Position numbers and translations under genes: made by a program. Below, piece after piece: positions 38,287 to 50,002 of a stretch of DNA of 64,000 bases. Source of the DNA: Gammaproteobacteria bacterium (GTDB lineage: Bacteria; Pseudomonadota; Gammaproteobacteria; UBA1113); the NCBI GenBank assembly GCA_021773295.1, contig JAJFKI010000081.1, positions 116,708-180,707 of the forward strand, written 5' to 3'. The notes below the pieces were generated by a model. It saw only the letters and a program-made list of their open reading frames with translations, was not told the origin of the DNA and did no database searches. Positions within the stretch are counted from its first letter, which is position 1; each line of letters opens with the position of its first letter.

Positions 38287-38659
38287 AATATCTATAACCT
38301 CTAATATCTTTGTGTACGATCTGGATAGTCCTTATACTTTTCGTACAATCTCTGTCATTTATCCAATCTGACTATCTGCTTGGCCATATTCTACACAAAT
38401 GTGTCTTTTTTTGCAAGCTTTTTGTGCAAATGTTCTCTATTTTTGTCAATTTCAACGGTTATGCACAAAAAAGCTCTCGTAAAGTCTGGTTTAACGTGTA
38501 TGAGTCAAACATTGAAATTATTATAGGCAAAGGCCCTCTGGGAAGTGAAGTAATGAAGTGTAAGGAGAAGTAATAGCGTGTACGCACTGGCTAATGGCTC
38601 TTAACCTCAACCCCGTCACATCAAAAAACATTCCTTAATTATCAATAGGTTAACACCGC
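38287..38659. other. Intergenic region between divergent genes
   Basis: About 370 bp without a supportable gene. It holds the leader of the serine-rich gene (minus strand) and, beyond 38660, the ATPase 3 repeat array. I see no other structure. Confidence 0.4.
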
Positions 38660-38777
38660 TATCCATTTCAAATGGAAACATACCCCAAAAAGCCTCCATT
38701 GCTACTGGAAACTTTTAAGGTAAAGTTTCCATTACTAATAGAAACCTACTATACTTAGTTTCCATTACTAATGGAAA
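38660..38777 (+). promoter_or_regulatory. Four-copy 33-bp operator-like array before ATPase 3
   Basis: Palindromic 19-bp sites begin at 38660, 38693, 38726 and 38759, exactly 33 bp apart. The last is a perfect palindrome, TTTCCATTACTAATGGAAA; the others differ at 2-5 positions. Site 3 overlaps a possible -35 and TATACT (38750-38755) between sites 3 and 4 fits a -10. The last site ends 9 bp before the ATG and its GGAAAGG edge is the likely ribosome site. Confidence 0.85.
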
Positions 38778-38786
38778 GGTTGTGAT

Positions 38787-40073
38787 ATGGACAAACGCAC
38801 GTTACAAGCAGTGATCAATGATCAACGTGAAGCCCCCGCGCCTAAGACGCTTATTACGAGATCTATTTATAAAGATTTAACGCCGCTAAAACGCGCTAAA
38901 CAGGTGCTCATTTTGTCTGGGTTGCGGCGTGCGGGGAAGTCAATTTTGTTAGGGCAGTTGCGTGATGAGTGTGAAGAAAAAGATTATGCCATTAATTTTG
39001 ACGATGATCGCTTAGCAAATTTCAAGTTAGAAGACTTCCAAACACTGTATGAACTATTTGTGGAAATGTATGGCCCACAAAAAACGTTTTACTTTGACGA
39101 AATTCAAAATATTAAAGAGTGGGAGCGTTTTGTTAGGCGCTTACACGATCAAGGTAATAAGGTTTATATCACGGGCTCTAATGCCTCAATGTTAAGTGCA
39201 GAATTAGGTACCCGCTTAACGGGGCGCCATATCGAAATCAATATTTATCCTTTCTCTTTTAAAGAATATCTCAACTATAAAAATCAAAGCGAACTTAAAC
39301 AAGGTAATCTAACAACGGTACAAAAAGGTGTGTTAAAAGGGTTATTCAATGATTTTTTACATGAAGGTGGCTTGCCCGAATACTTAGAAGCAAACAACAT
39401 TGAATACTTGCAAAGCCTTTACCAAAATATTCTTTATAGAGACATTATCGTGCGCCATGGCATAAAGAATCCCCAAGCCATCCGCTCACTCGTTTATTAC
39501 TTAGCAAGCAACCTTGGCAAAGAGTGCTCTTTCAATGCGTTGAAAAAAATGCTGGGGCTCTCCAGTGCAACAACGGTTTCTGATTATTGTGCCTACATTC
39601 AAGATAGCTTTTTATGTTACTTCGTAAACCGATTTGATTTTTCATTAAAAAAACAAATTCAATATGCAAAAAAAGTTTATTTTGTAGATCAAGCACTAGC
39701 GTATGCCGTTGGATTTCGGTTTAGCAACGATGAAGGGCGCTTATTAGAAAATATTGTTTTCTTGGAATTAAAGCGGCGTGGGCATGATGTCTATTATCAT
39801 CATGAGAAGAAAGAATGTGATTTCGTGTTACGTGAAGGACTGGATATAAACACGGCCATTCAAGTCACCATGAGTTTAGAAAACCCTGACACAAAAGAGC
39901 GAGAATTTTCAGGATTACTAGAGGCGATGAAAACGTACGGGTTAGGCGAGGGGACAATCATTACTAAAGACGAATTTAAAGATGAAGCTATAAAACACGA
40001 AGGTAAACAGTATACGGTGCATATTATGCCAATTTGGGCATGGCTGTTAGAAGGTAGCAGCAATTATTCATAG
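38787..40073 (+). CDS. AAA ATPase with DUF4143 domain (ATPase 3)
   Basis: 428 residues. Walker A SGLRRAGKS (about 48-56), Walker B FYFDEIQNI and sensor YITGSNAS. The DUF4143 part begins near residue 205 (YRDIIVRHGIKNP) and includes a helix-turn-helix-like segment (FNALKKMLGLSSATTVSDYC). The C-terminal nuclease-type site is of the ECDFV...IQVTM form, lacking the E-x-K lysine. It meets ATPase 4 tail to tail with 1 bp between the stops. A four-copy 33-bp array precedes it. Confidence 0.88.
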   Translation: MDKRTLQAVINDQREAPAPKTLITRSIYKDLTPLKRAKQVLILSGLRRAGKSILLGQLRDECEEKDYAINFDDDRLANFKLEDFQTLYELFVEMYGPQKTFYFDEIQNIKEWERFVRRLHDQGNKVYITGSNASMLSAELGTRLTGRHIEINIYPFSFKEYLNYKNQSELKQGNLTTVQKGVLKGLFNDFLHEGGLPEYLEANNIEYLQSLYQNILYRDIIVRHGIKNPQAIRSLVYYLASNLGKECSFNALKKMLGLSSATTVSDYCAYIQDSFLCYFVNRFDFSLKKQIQYAKKVYFVDQALAYAVGFRFSNDEGRLLENIVFLELKRRGHDVYYHHEKKECDFVLREGLDINTAIQVTMSLENPDTKEREFSGLLEAMKTYGLGEGTIITKDEFKDEAIKHEGKQYTVHIMPIWAWLLEGSSNYS

Positions 40074-40074
40074 G

Positions 40075-41292
40075 CTATGGTTCAGATAAAAAATCGCGGA
40101 TTAGCTCTATTAATTTCCCCCACCCTACAGCCAACACATCATCATACAACGCCATAGGTCGCGCTGTTCTACAAACCACATAAGCAGGTTTGACGCAATC
40201 ATATTCATTCATGAATTTCAATAAATGACGCGCGTCTCCTTTTGATGGCGCGGTTGTGTATTTCACTTCTATGGGTAGATACTGGCGATTATATTCAATC
40301 ACGTAATCTACTTCTGGGCCATTATGATCATGCCAGTAACGCAGCTTTGCTTGTGGTGCATAAAGACGAATGAGTTTAAGCAACTCTATCCCGATGAATT
40401 GCTCGAATAATTCACCGTAATATTTTTCTGGCAAGCGTAATCCTTCCCCTGCTGCAATACGCCGGATCCCCATGTCAAAGAATAAATATTTTGGTGATTT
40501 GGATAAGCGGCGACGTGTAGTTACATTGGTAATTGGCTCTATTCTATCAGCCACTAAGCAATCTAAGAGAATTTGATAGTATTCATAAATAGTATGCCTG
40601 GCAACACCGATTTCCTCGGACAATTTATTGATATTAGCCTGTGAGCCTGCATCAACTGCAGCATAGGTTAAAAACCTGGAAAAGCTAGCAAGATTTCTAA
40701 CGACGGCTTCTACGCGAATTTCTTCTTCTAAATAAATATTGACATAGGATGTGAGTAATTCTTCTTTATCTTGTTGGCTTGTCTGCTGAATCACTTCAGG
40801 TAGACTACCATTTAATAATAAGTCTTCAAGCTCAGGTAGGTGGTTCGGGATTTCTAAAATGCTTAGTGCATCCATCCGTAACTCAATGACTCGCCCAGGT
40901 AGTAAATTAATCTCAATATGTTCTTTATTATGTTTTAACTTTCTTGCTGAAGAACCCGTTAATACGAATAATGCTAACCCTTGATCGATAGCATCTTGCA
41001 CAGGATCCATAATACCCGGTACCTTTTGAACTTCATCAATCAAGACCACAGGTTTGTGATCAGGTTTTTCTAACTGAATAAACGCTTTTATTTCACTCAC
41101 CAGTTTTTCTGGGTTCGTTTCAAATTCTCGGCGCAGCTCTGGCTTGATAAATGAGTACGTCAAATCTGACTCAACTTGGCTGTCGAGTAAGGTGGTTTTA
41201 CCCGTTTGCCTTGGGCCTAATAATAGGATGCTTTTACCCCGCGAAAGCGTGCGACTTAGCTTGGACTGTATGATTCGGTTAATAAATGTCAT
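40075..41292 (-). CDS. AAA ATPase with DUF4143 domain (ATPase 4)
   Basis: 405 residues from MTFINRIIQSKLSRTL. Walker A GPRQTGKT, Walker B VLIDEVQKV and sensor VLTGSSARK. A winged-helix-like NKLSEEIGVARHTIYEYYQ follows, then PD-(D/E)XK-type residues GPEVDYV...LPIEVKY that look intact. A longer reading to 41361 would translate the repeat array, so the ATG at 41292 is preferred. It lies downstream of folC, with the array in the 121-bp gap. Confidence 0.88.
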   Translation of the reverse strand: MTFINRIIQSKLSRTLSRGKSILLLGPRQTGKTTLLDSQVESDLTYSFIKPELRREFETNPEKLVSEIKAFIQLEKPDHKPVVLIDEVQKVPGIMDPVQDAIDQGLALFVLTGSSARKLKHNKEHIEINLLPGRVIELRMDALSILEIPNHLPELEDLLLNGSLPEVIQQTSQQDKEELLTSYVNIYLEEEIRVEAVVRNLASFSRFLTYAAVDAGSQANINKLSEEIGVARHTIYEYYQILLDCLVADRIEPITNVTTRRRLSKSPKYLFFDMGIRRIAAGEGLRLPEKYYGELFEQFIGIELLKLIRLYAPQAKLRYWHDHNGPEVDYVIEYNRQYLPIEVKYTTAPSKGDARHLLKFMNEYDCVKPAYVVCRTARPMALYDDVLAVGWGKLIELIRDFLSEP

Positions 41293-41293
41293 A

Positions 41294-41397
41294 TTGCAAA
41301 TATAGGCGAAATTTGTGGGTAATTCAAAGAGTTTTAATGAAATTTGTCGGAAATATTGCAAATTTTGGCGAAATTTGTAATTTTTGTTACAAATTTC
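41294..41397 (-). promoter_or_regulatory. 31-bp-period operator-like array before ATPase 4
   Basis: GAAATTTGT (plus strand) begins at 41308, 41339 and 41370, exactly 31 bp apart. In the first and third copies it is preceded by TTGCAAATATAGGC / TTGCAAATTTTGGC. An inverted ACAAATTTC lies at 41389-41397. The array ends 2 bp before the ATPase 4 start codon. Confidence 0.8.
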
Positions 41398-41413
41398 ATG
41401 GTTTTAATGTCTA

Positions 41414-42643
41414 TTAAGGAGAGATCTCTGCTAAGACTTGGAACGATCCAAAAATAAGCAAAATGTCCTGCTCCTTAAGGTGTTGCTGTACGTATTGGTG
41501 CGCGGTTTGTAGGGTATTATGGGTGGTTACTTTCTTAATAGTATTATCCTGAAAAGCATTTGATAATTGCATGAGGGAGGCAGCGCGAGGGTGATTCATG
41601 GGCGCTATGTGCCATTCATCAACGATATTAGCTAACGGTTTTAAGGTATCCGCGATGGCTTTATCGGCGAACATACTGAAAATTGCTGTCACCTTTGCTG
41701 TTTTGTTGAAAGTTTTTAATTTCATAGCGAGTTGTTTTGCGGCGGCAGGGTTATGAGCGACATCCAAAATTTGCAAGCAAGGTGATGTCTTGATTTGCCA
41801 GCGGCCTGGTAGGTGAATGGTTTTTAAGGTTGAGTGTATGCTTTGATATAAGTTCTCTTTATCGATGTTTATTAATTGTTGTAACGCCATGATGGCAACA
41901 GCAACGTTATCGATGATAAGTTTTGGAACGGGGAGGCAGTTTAATGTTGTTGTATCACTTTGCCAACACCAATGGTTTTCATTTTTTTGATAATCAAAAT
42001 CGCAACCGATTAACTTTAAATTAACGCTTAACGCCTTTGCGTGATTCAGTAATGAAAGTGGTGGATTGCAATCGCCTACGATAGCCGTTATGCCTTCACG
42101 AAAAATACCTGCTTTAATAGCAGCAATAGATTCACGATCATTCCCCAGCCATTGGCCATGATCTAATTCGATGTTAGTGATGATTGCTAACGTAGGATCA
42201 ATAATATTAACCGCATCATCACGTCCCCCGAGTCCAACTTCTAAAATAATATAGTCTACGTTTTCTTGTTGAAATAACCACAAGGCGGCTAACGTCATGA
42301 ATTCAAATTCTGTTAAGACGATTTTTCCGCGCGCTTTATCGATTTCGCTTAATACCACACAAAGCTGTGCTTCGCTAATATCATTGTTATTAATTCGTAT
42401 GAGCTCTGTTTGTTTAATAATATGAGGAGAAGTAAATGTACCAACTCGATACCCGCACTCAGTTAAGACATGTTCCATAACCACCACGGTTGATCCTTTA
42501 CCATTAGTACCACCCACGGTGATAACAGGACAACTTGGTTTGTCTAGTCTCATACGCCTAGCAACGTCACGAATTCGCTCCAGCGATAAATCCATCCGCT
42601 TATCACAAAGAGATTGTATGTATGTTATATATTCGGAAAGCAT
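41414..42643 (-). CDS. folC: Folylpolyglutamate / dihydrofolate synthase
   Basis: Mur-ligase-family enzyme adding glutamate to folates. The ATP loop is VGGTNGKGST; TSPHI and DPTLAIITNIELDHGQWLG are diagnostic, and DVAHNPAA lies in the C-terminal domain. About 410 residues. ATG 42643 is favoured over an in-frame GTG at 42652. The usual accD neighbour is absent. With folKP it makes two folate genes in the window. Confidence 0.93.
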   Translation of the reverse strand: MLSEYITYIQSLCDKRMDLSLERIRDVARRMRLDKPSCPVITVGGTNGKGSTVVVMEHVLTECGYRVGTFTSPHIIKQTELIRINNNDISEAQLCVVLSEIDKARGKIVLTEFEFMTLAALWLFQQENVDYIILEVGLGGRDDAVNIIDPTLAIITNIELDHGQWLGNDRESIAAIKAGIFREGITAIVGDCNPPLSLLNHAKALSVNLKLIGCDFDYQKNENHWCWQSDTTTLNCLPVPKLIIDNVAVAIMALQQLINIDKENLYQSIHSTLKTIHLPGRWQIKTSPCLQILDVAHNPAAAKQLAMKLKTFNKTAKVTAIFSMFADKAIADTLKPLANIVDEWHIAPMNHPRAASLMQLSNAFQDNTIKKVTTHNTLQTAHQYVQQHLKEQDILLIFGSFQVLAEISP

Positions 42644-42747
42644 TTTATACACCCATCGCCGTTAAAGATGACGAAGTAGGCAGGGCGCGGTGGCTTCTAT
42701 TCCTTCCCATCACCCACACACCACCAACGATGATGTCTGATCTCGAC

Positions 42748-42867
42748 GCCTTATTTTGTGGGCAGCAGGGCCTTTGTAAACTGTAAGCGGCAGGGATGCC
42801 GCTTCCAAGCCTACAGGGACGTATTCACGGCGTGTTTACAAAGGCCCTGTTGCCCACAAAATAAGGC
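42748..42867 (+). repeat. Core-and-arms hairpin element, copy B
   Basis: 34-bp arms (42748-42781 / 42834-42867, one mismatch that is a G-T pair) enclose a 52-bp core (42782-42833). The core matches copy C at 49 of 52 positions. The inner hairpin here is AAGCGGCA-GGGA-TGCCGCTT. It lies between the folC start and the gyrB stop and could terminate gyrB transcription. Confidence 0.9.
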
Positions 42868-42894
42868 CCTCGCTCGATCAAAAAATTTACCAAA

Positions 42895-45327
<2,433 letters not shown>

Positions 45328-45371
45328 TTATCCTCGTATGTTTGTAGCTGTTAGAGTGGGGGGGGGAATTC

Positions 45372-45415
45372 GCCCCGCGTCATAAATCTCGCATTTCGAA
45401 GCACGATGGGGATAA
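45372..45415. repeat. Partial copy of the long hairpin repeat at the recF 3' end
   Basis: CATAAATCTCGCATTTCGAA and the following CACGATGGG match one arm end of the 11023-11184 element with a few differences. It supplies the recF stop codon and last codons. A run of nine G (45358-45366) lies beside it. Confidence 0.65.
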
Positions 45416-46516
45416 CCCCTTAATTGTGGCGCTATTATAACACTCTTTTAGCATTCCATGTTCCATGTGGAACATTTTATAGGGTATTTCTTTTAACAAA
45501 CTTGTAAAAATTGTGTCATCCACGCCTGTCAGCACGATTTGAGCTTGTTGTTGATGAATTAAGTCCATGACAACCTGTTGATGGCGCTTATCAAGCTCAG
45601 CCGGCATATCATCAATGAGATAACCACAAGCCTTGCCGGTGCTTTGCTGCAATAATCGGCCCTGTGCTATGCGTAAGGCAAAGATTAATAACTTTTGCTG
45701 CCCACGGGATAAGACTTCATGGGCCTGGTGCTGCCCTACCCTTATTTGTAAATCAGCGCGATGAGGCCCATAAGTGCTATAGCCCTGCTCTCTATCCTTG
45801 GGCAAAGACTGTTGTAATAAGTCTTCTAAACTGTGTTTTTGCGACCATCCACGGCGATATTGCAATGAAAGGCCATGAGCGGGCAAAAAGCGCTTTAATA
45901 TAGGCTCAAACTCCGCCTCATACGCCTGTAAATACCGCTGTCGCAAGCCATCAATCGCCTCCGCCGTGCTTATAAGCTCTTGATCCCAGGCTTTAATGGC
46001 TAATGTGCCTACTCTTTGTTTCAAACTATGATTACGTTGTTTTAACACTCGGTGATAGCGCTGCCACAAGGAATAAAAACTGTGTTCCACGTGGAACAAT
46101 CCCCAATCTAAAAATTGGCGCCGATATTTCGGTCCATTTTCTAAAATTCGGTAACTATCTGGGTTTATTAGCAATACAGGATAATGTTTTACGAGCTCTG
46201 CGAAGCTTTTTACTTCTTCGTTGGCGATTTTTAAGCGAGATTTACCATCAATTGTGCGCTGAATAGCGATATCTAGGTGCTTTTCAGCCTCTATTAACCG
46301 CCCTCGCACCAATAATTGCTGCTGTTCGTGGCTAATGATGCGATCGATTTTACGGCTTCTGAAGGATCGGCCATGGGTTAATAAGAAAATTGCCTCTAAT
46401 AAGCTGGTTTTACCACTACCATTCTCGCCACAAACAACATTAATCGTGGGTAAAAGCTGTAACTGAGCACTGTTTATATTTCTGAGATGGCTAATATCAA
46501 CGGTCTGAATGATCAT
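45380..46516 (-). CDS. recF: DNA replication and repair protein RecF, with repeat-derived tail
   Basis: SMC-like ATPase that loads RecA at gaps. Walker A GENGSGKTSLLEA, signature LSRGQQKLLIFALRIAQ and Walker B YLIDDMPAELDKRHQ are intact. 378 residues, about 15-20 more than usual: the family-like part ends around MFHMEHGMLKEC and the tail NSATIKGLSPSCFEMRDL runs into the hairpin repeat at 45372-45415. Two parS-like sites lie inside the gene, read as FHVEH and FHMEH codons. Confidence 0.95.
   Translation of the reverse strand: MIIQTVDISHLRNINSAQLQLLPTINVVCGENGSGKTSLLEAIFLLTHGRSFRSRKIDRIISHEQQQLLVRGRLIEAEKHLDIAIQRTIDGKSRLKIANEEVKSFAELVKHYPVLLINPDSYRILENGPKYRRQFLDWGLFHVEHSFYSLWQRYHRVLKQRNHSLKQRVGTLAIKAWDQELISTAEAIDGLRQRYLQAYEAEFEPILKRFLPAHGLSLQYRRGWSQKHSLEDLLQQSLPKDREQGYSTYGPHRADLQIRVGQHQAHEVLSRGQQKLLIFALRIAQGRLLQQSTGKACGYLIDDMPAELDKRHQQVVMDLIHQQQAQIVLTGVDDTIFTSLLKEIPYKMFHMEHGMLKECYNSATIKGLSPSCFEMRDL
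45459..45474. promoter_or_regulatory. parS-like site 1
   Basis: TGTTCCATGTGGAACA differs by one base from the perfect ParB site 46083-46098. It lies in the 3' part of recF. Confidence 0.75.
46083..46098. promoter_or_regulatory. parS site 2
   Basis: TGTTCCACGTGGAACA is a perfect 16-bp palindrome and matches the chromosomal ParB-binding consensus. It is inside recF, about 11.4 kb from parB on the other side of oriC. Confidence 0.88.
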
Positions 46517-46522
46517 TGGAGC

Positions 46523-47623
46523 TTATAAGCGCATAGGCATGATGACATGGAAACTATTTTCATCCTGCAAATCCTCGATTAATACGCTTCCTCCAGCTGC
46601 CGAGAAACTAAAACGGACCTTATCACCATTAATCGCCGATAAAGCATCTTGTAGATAGCCACCATTAAAACCTATTGCCGTGTCTTGGCCATTATAATCC
46701 ACCTCAACCGTTTCTTCAGCTAACTCTTGCTCTGCATTCGTGGCAATTAACGTTAATTTATTCTCCGATAACTCGAAGGAGATACCCTTAAACTTTTCAT
46801 TGGATAAGATAGCGGCTCTGGCTAAGGCTTGTTGTAATAATTTCTTATTTGAAATCATAGTGTTATCGCATTGTTTCGGCATCACTAAGCGATAGTCAGG
46901 GTACTTGCCATCGATCAACTTCGACGTAAGCTGTACACTTTCGGTACATATCTGAAAATGATTTTTAGTGATCTTAATCACTAGACTTTCATCCAACTCT
47001 GAAAGCAAGCGTGATAATTCACTCACCCCCTTACGTGGCAAGATAATTTTAGTAGCTACTAATTCCGCATCGGTAACGGTTTGTTCAGAATATGCCATCC
47101 GATGTCCATCGATAGCAACGGTATTGAGTTGTTTACCAGAAAAATCAAACAACATACCATTTAGGTAAAACCTAACATCCTGTTGTGCCATGGCGTACAG
47201 GGTATGTTGTAATAAATAATCCAATTGCTTGGCTGAAATCGCGCACTCTAACAGAGGCACTTCTTCTTCAATGGCAGGAAAATCTTCAGGATTTAAGCTC
47301 AATAACTTAAATTTACTACGGGCTGACTTAACGATAACTTCTTGTTTATTATTGGAAATCTCTATTTCCGCATGCTCTGGCAAGGTGCGACAGATATCCA
47401 TCAACTTCCGACCCGGCACGGTGAATTGATGATCGCCTAATTGCTCTATCGCGATAGAGCTCATCAATTCCAGCTCCATGTCCGTTCCGGTAAGGTGAAG
47501 CTTACTATTTTCCTGGCGAAACAGAATGGTTGATAAAATTGGTAATGTTTGCCGTCTCTCTACTACGCCGATTACTTGTTGTAATGGCCGTAACAATTGC
47601 TCTCGCGTTAATCGTATCACCAT
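46523..47623 (-). CDS. dnaN: DNA polymerase III beta sliding clamp
   Basis: Processivity clamp. 366 residues with the N-terminal VIRLTREQLLRPLQQVIGVVE, central LPRKGVSELSRLL and C-terminal HVIMPMRL typical of the family. The ATG at 47623 has AGAGGG upstream; a TTG at 47626 is too close to it. 6 bp before recF and 9 bp after dnaA, so one operon. Confidence 0.97.
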   Translation of the reverse strand: MVIRLTREQLLRPLQQVIGVVERRQTLPILSTILFRQENSKLHLTGTDMELELMSSIAIEQLGDHQFTVPGRKLMDICRTLPEHAEIEISNNKQEVIVKSARSKFKLLSLNPEDFPAIEEEVPLLECAISAKQLDYLLQHTLYAMAQQDVRFYLNGMLFDFSGKQLNTVAIDGHRMAYSEQTVTDAELVATKIILPRKGVSELSRLLSELDESLVIKITKNHFQICTESVQLTSKLIDGKYPDYRLVMPKQCDNTMISNKKLLQQALARAAILSNEKFKGISFELSENKLTLIATNAEQELAEETVEVDYNGQDTAIGFNGGYLQDALSAINGDKVRFSFSAAGGSVLIEDLQDENSFHVIMPMRL

Positions 47624-47632
47624 CAATCCCTC

Positions 47633-49012
47633 TTACGTCGTCAATATCCGGTTGAGATTTTTATAATCTTCCGCAACATCCATGCTGGATTCAACTAATT
47701 CTTTCATTTTGCGACAAGCATGTAATACCGTGGTGTGATCTCTACCACCAAAGGCATCGCCAATTTCCGGCAAGCTATGGTTCGTTAACTCTTTTGATAA
47801 CGCCATCGCCATTTGTCGCGGCCTTGCTACCGAGCGATTACGTCGCTGCGATAAGATATCAGATACTTTGATTTTGTAATACTCTGCCACGGTTTTAATA
47901 ATATTATCAATGGAGACCAATTTGTCTTGCAGATACAACAAATCTTTCAAAGATTCTTTCACAAACTCCAAGGTAATGGCATGACCCGTGAATTTTGAAT
48001 TAGCAATGACTCGTTTTAAAGCGCCTTCTAATTCGCGCACATTAGATCGAATCCGTTTCGCAACAAAAAAGGCCACTTCATAAGCAAGTTCAATGTTAAA
48101 TTGCTGCGCTTTGCTCATTAAAATAGCGACTCGCGTTTCTAATTCTGGCGGTTCGACGGCAACGGTCAATCCCCAGCCCATACGAGACTTCAAGCGTTCT
48201 TCCATGCCACTGATTTCTTTGGGATAACGATCACAGGTCAAAATGATTTGTTGTTGTCTTTCAAACAGGGCATTAAAGGTGTGGAAAAACTCTTCTTGCG
48301 TTCGATCTTTACCGGCAAAAAATTGGATATCATCAATCAAAAGTGCGTTAACTTGTCGGTAAAAGTGTTTAAATTCGTTCATCTTGTTGGTTTGTAGGGC
48401 TCTTACCATTTCCGCCACAAATCGTTCTGAGTGTAAATACAAGACTTTTGCACTCGGGTCGTTGGCTAAAAGTTGTAAACCCGAGGCATGCATTAAGTGC
48501 GTTTTACCCAAACCAACACCGCCATAAATTAATAAAGGATTATTGGGGCCTCCGGGTTCATTGCCCACTTGTTTCGCCGCTGCTAGTGCTAATTGGTTAG
48601 ACTTACCTTCAACAAAGGTCTCGAAATTAAAATTACGATTAATATTGCTTTGATAATTGTTTTGTTCTGCGGTTGTTTCTCTATTTTGCTGCCCTGTTGC
48701 GCTAGATGTCGCCGCAACATTTGTCACTGCTTGTATTTTTGGCGCTGCACTCATGGAGCCTATTTCAAAGGCAACCGTGGGGGGGGGACTTGTTGTGGAT
48801 AAAGCTGCAATCGCATTATTAATTTTTTCAATAAAGTGTTCTTTTACCCAATCCAAAACGAAACGGTTTGGCGCCAATAAAACGAGCTCACCCTTGTTAT
48901 CGGTCGCTTGTAGTGGCCGAATCCAAGTATTAAATTGCTGTGGTGTATTGGCGTTGAGAAACTCATTCTCTAGATAGGTAAGACACTGTTCCCATAGCGT
49001 GTTTACTGACAT
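47633..49012 (-). CDS. dnaA: Chromosomal replication initiator DnaA
   Basis: Initiator AAA+ protein. Domain I begins [15 protein letters not shown]; a Ser/Thr/Asn/Gln-rich linker is domain II; Walker [14 protein letters not shown], Walker [21 protein letters not shown]; domain IV has the signature [15 protein letters not shown]. 459 residues from ATG 49012 (AAAGGTTA upstream). A run of nine G:C (48779-48787) encodes the SPPPT of the linker junction. It heads the dnaA-dnaN-recF-gyrB cluster and faces oriC. Confidence 0.98.
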   Translation of the reverse strand: MSVNTLWEQCLTYLENEFLNANTPQQFNTWIRPLQATDNKGELVLLAPNRFVLDWVKEHFIEKINNAIAALSTTSPPPTVAFEIGSMSAAPKIQAVTNVAATSSATGQQNRETTAEQNNYQSNINRNFNFETFVEGKSNQLALAAAKQVGNEPGGPNNPLLIYGGVGLGKTHLMHASGLQLLANDPSAKVLYLHSERFVAEMVRALQTNKMNEFKHFYRQVNALLIDDIQFFAGKDRTQEEFFHTFNALFERQQQIILTCDRYPKEISGMEERLKSRMGWGLTVAVEPPELETRVAILMSKAQQFNIELAYEVAFFVAKRIRSNVRELEGALKRVIANSKFTGHAITLEFVKESLKDLLYLQDKLVSIDNIIKTVAEYYKIKVSDILSQRRNRSVARPRQMAMALSKELTNHSLPEIGDAFGGRDHTTVLHACRKMKELVESSMDVAEDYKNLNRILTT

Positions 49013-49086
49013 TGGATAACCTTTTACTGTTTGTTTTTTAACATTAAAATTTAAAGGTTTCGCCAGTGTATACCTCTCTAAAGAAG

Positions 49087-49095
49087 TTATCCACA
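49087..49095 (+). promoter_or_regulatory. DnaA box TTATCCACA
   Basis: Perfect consensus DnaA box, 75 bp upstream of the dnaA start. It may serve autorepression of dnaA as well as origin function. Confidence 0.8.
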
Positions 49096-49128
49096 AGTTT
49101 GTTAATAAATTTTTTGGCTCGGGATAAT

Positions 49129-49248
49129 GTCTTTTTGTTTGTTAAGAGGGGGTAGTGTAAACACGCCGTGAATACATCCCTGTAGGCTTGGAAGCAGCAT
49201 CCCTGCTGCTTACAGTTTACACTACCCCCTCTTAACAAATAAAAAGAC
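49129..49248 (-). repeat. Core-and-arms hairpin element, copy C, beside oriC
   Basis: 34-bp arms (49129-49162 / 49215-49248, one mismatch) enclose the 52-bp core (49163-49214) in reverse orientation. The arms (TAAGAGGGGGTAGT-type) are unlike those of copies A and B. It lies about 120 bp upstream of dnaA, between a DnaA box and the AT-rich origin region. Confidence 0.9.
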
Positions 49249-49549
49249 GGAGAGTTCATCGTGAAAAAATATTTTTTTATTGGGGGTTGATAACTTCTTA
49301 TTCGGCTGTTTGTTAGTTTTGGGAGAGGATAAATTTGTGGAGTTTTTAATCTTTTGTGATCGATTATTAGTTTATAAAATTGGTGATAAGTACTTTATAA
49401 CCCCGATCATAAGTTGTCGATGGTTTGTGTGATTTTAAGGGGGTGGTGAGTTATTCAAGATCTGTAAACAGGATGATCAAAGGGGTTGAGCTGGATACGC
49501 ACACGGTTTTACTTTCTTTAATTTGTTGAAATATATAAACAAATTAGAC

Positions 49550-49558
49550 TTATACACA
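49550..49558 (+). promoter_or_regulatory. DnaA box TTATACACA
   Basis: One mismatch from TTATCCACA, immediately before the first AT-rich tract. Confidence 0.65.
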
Positions 49559-49993
49559 AGATCGGCGAAGACTAATAATAACTATAATAAATTAAATATT
49601 TAATATGTTTTTATAGTTAGTGTTGTTAGTAAGTTTGATGGATTGTTCAATTTATTGTTTATTGATGAAGAAGTGAGGTATTTCAAAAAGTGTTTTCTTA
49701 GTGTCAGTCTATTGGTGGAAAAATATTCTGTGCTTTTAATTTACTTTATTGCTGTTCCAACAGGGCGATTTGCAAATCACCATTACATTGTTTGATAGGG
49801 GTAAACGCGTAATCCTGTTAATAAATTGATGAATACCCCGATCAGATCATGTGTGCAAATGAGGGTATAACTAGGAGGGGGTGAGTTATCCAATATTGAT
49901 GCACACCCCATGAAGTGGATCTACATCTAGTAACACCCAAGCAAAAACCATCATAACTAATTGTTTTATAATAAAAATATAGACTTATGCTAA

Positions 49994-50002
49994 TTATCCA
50001 CA
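49994..50002 (+). promoter_or_regulatory. DnaA box TTATCCACA
   Basis: Perfect consensus box next to the second AT-rich tract, likely in the unwinding region. Confidence 0.8.

Noticed and set aside
49044..49259. Short minus-strand frame through hairpin copy C
   Set aside because: Same core-derived peptide, no ribosome site, and it runs on into the dnaA leader.
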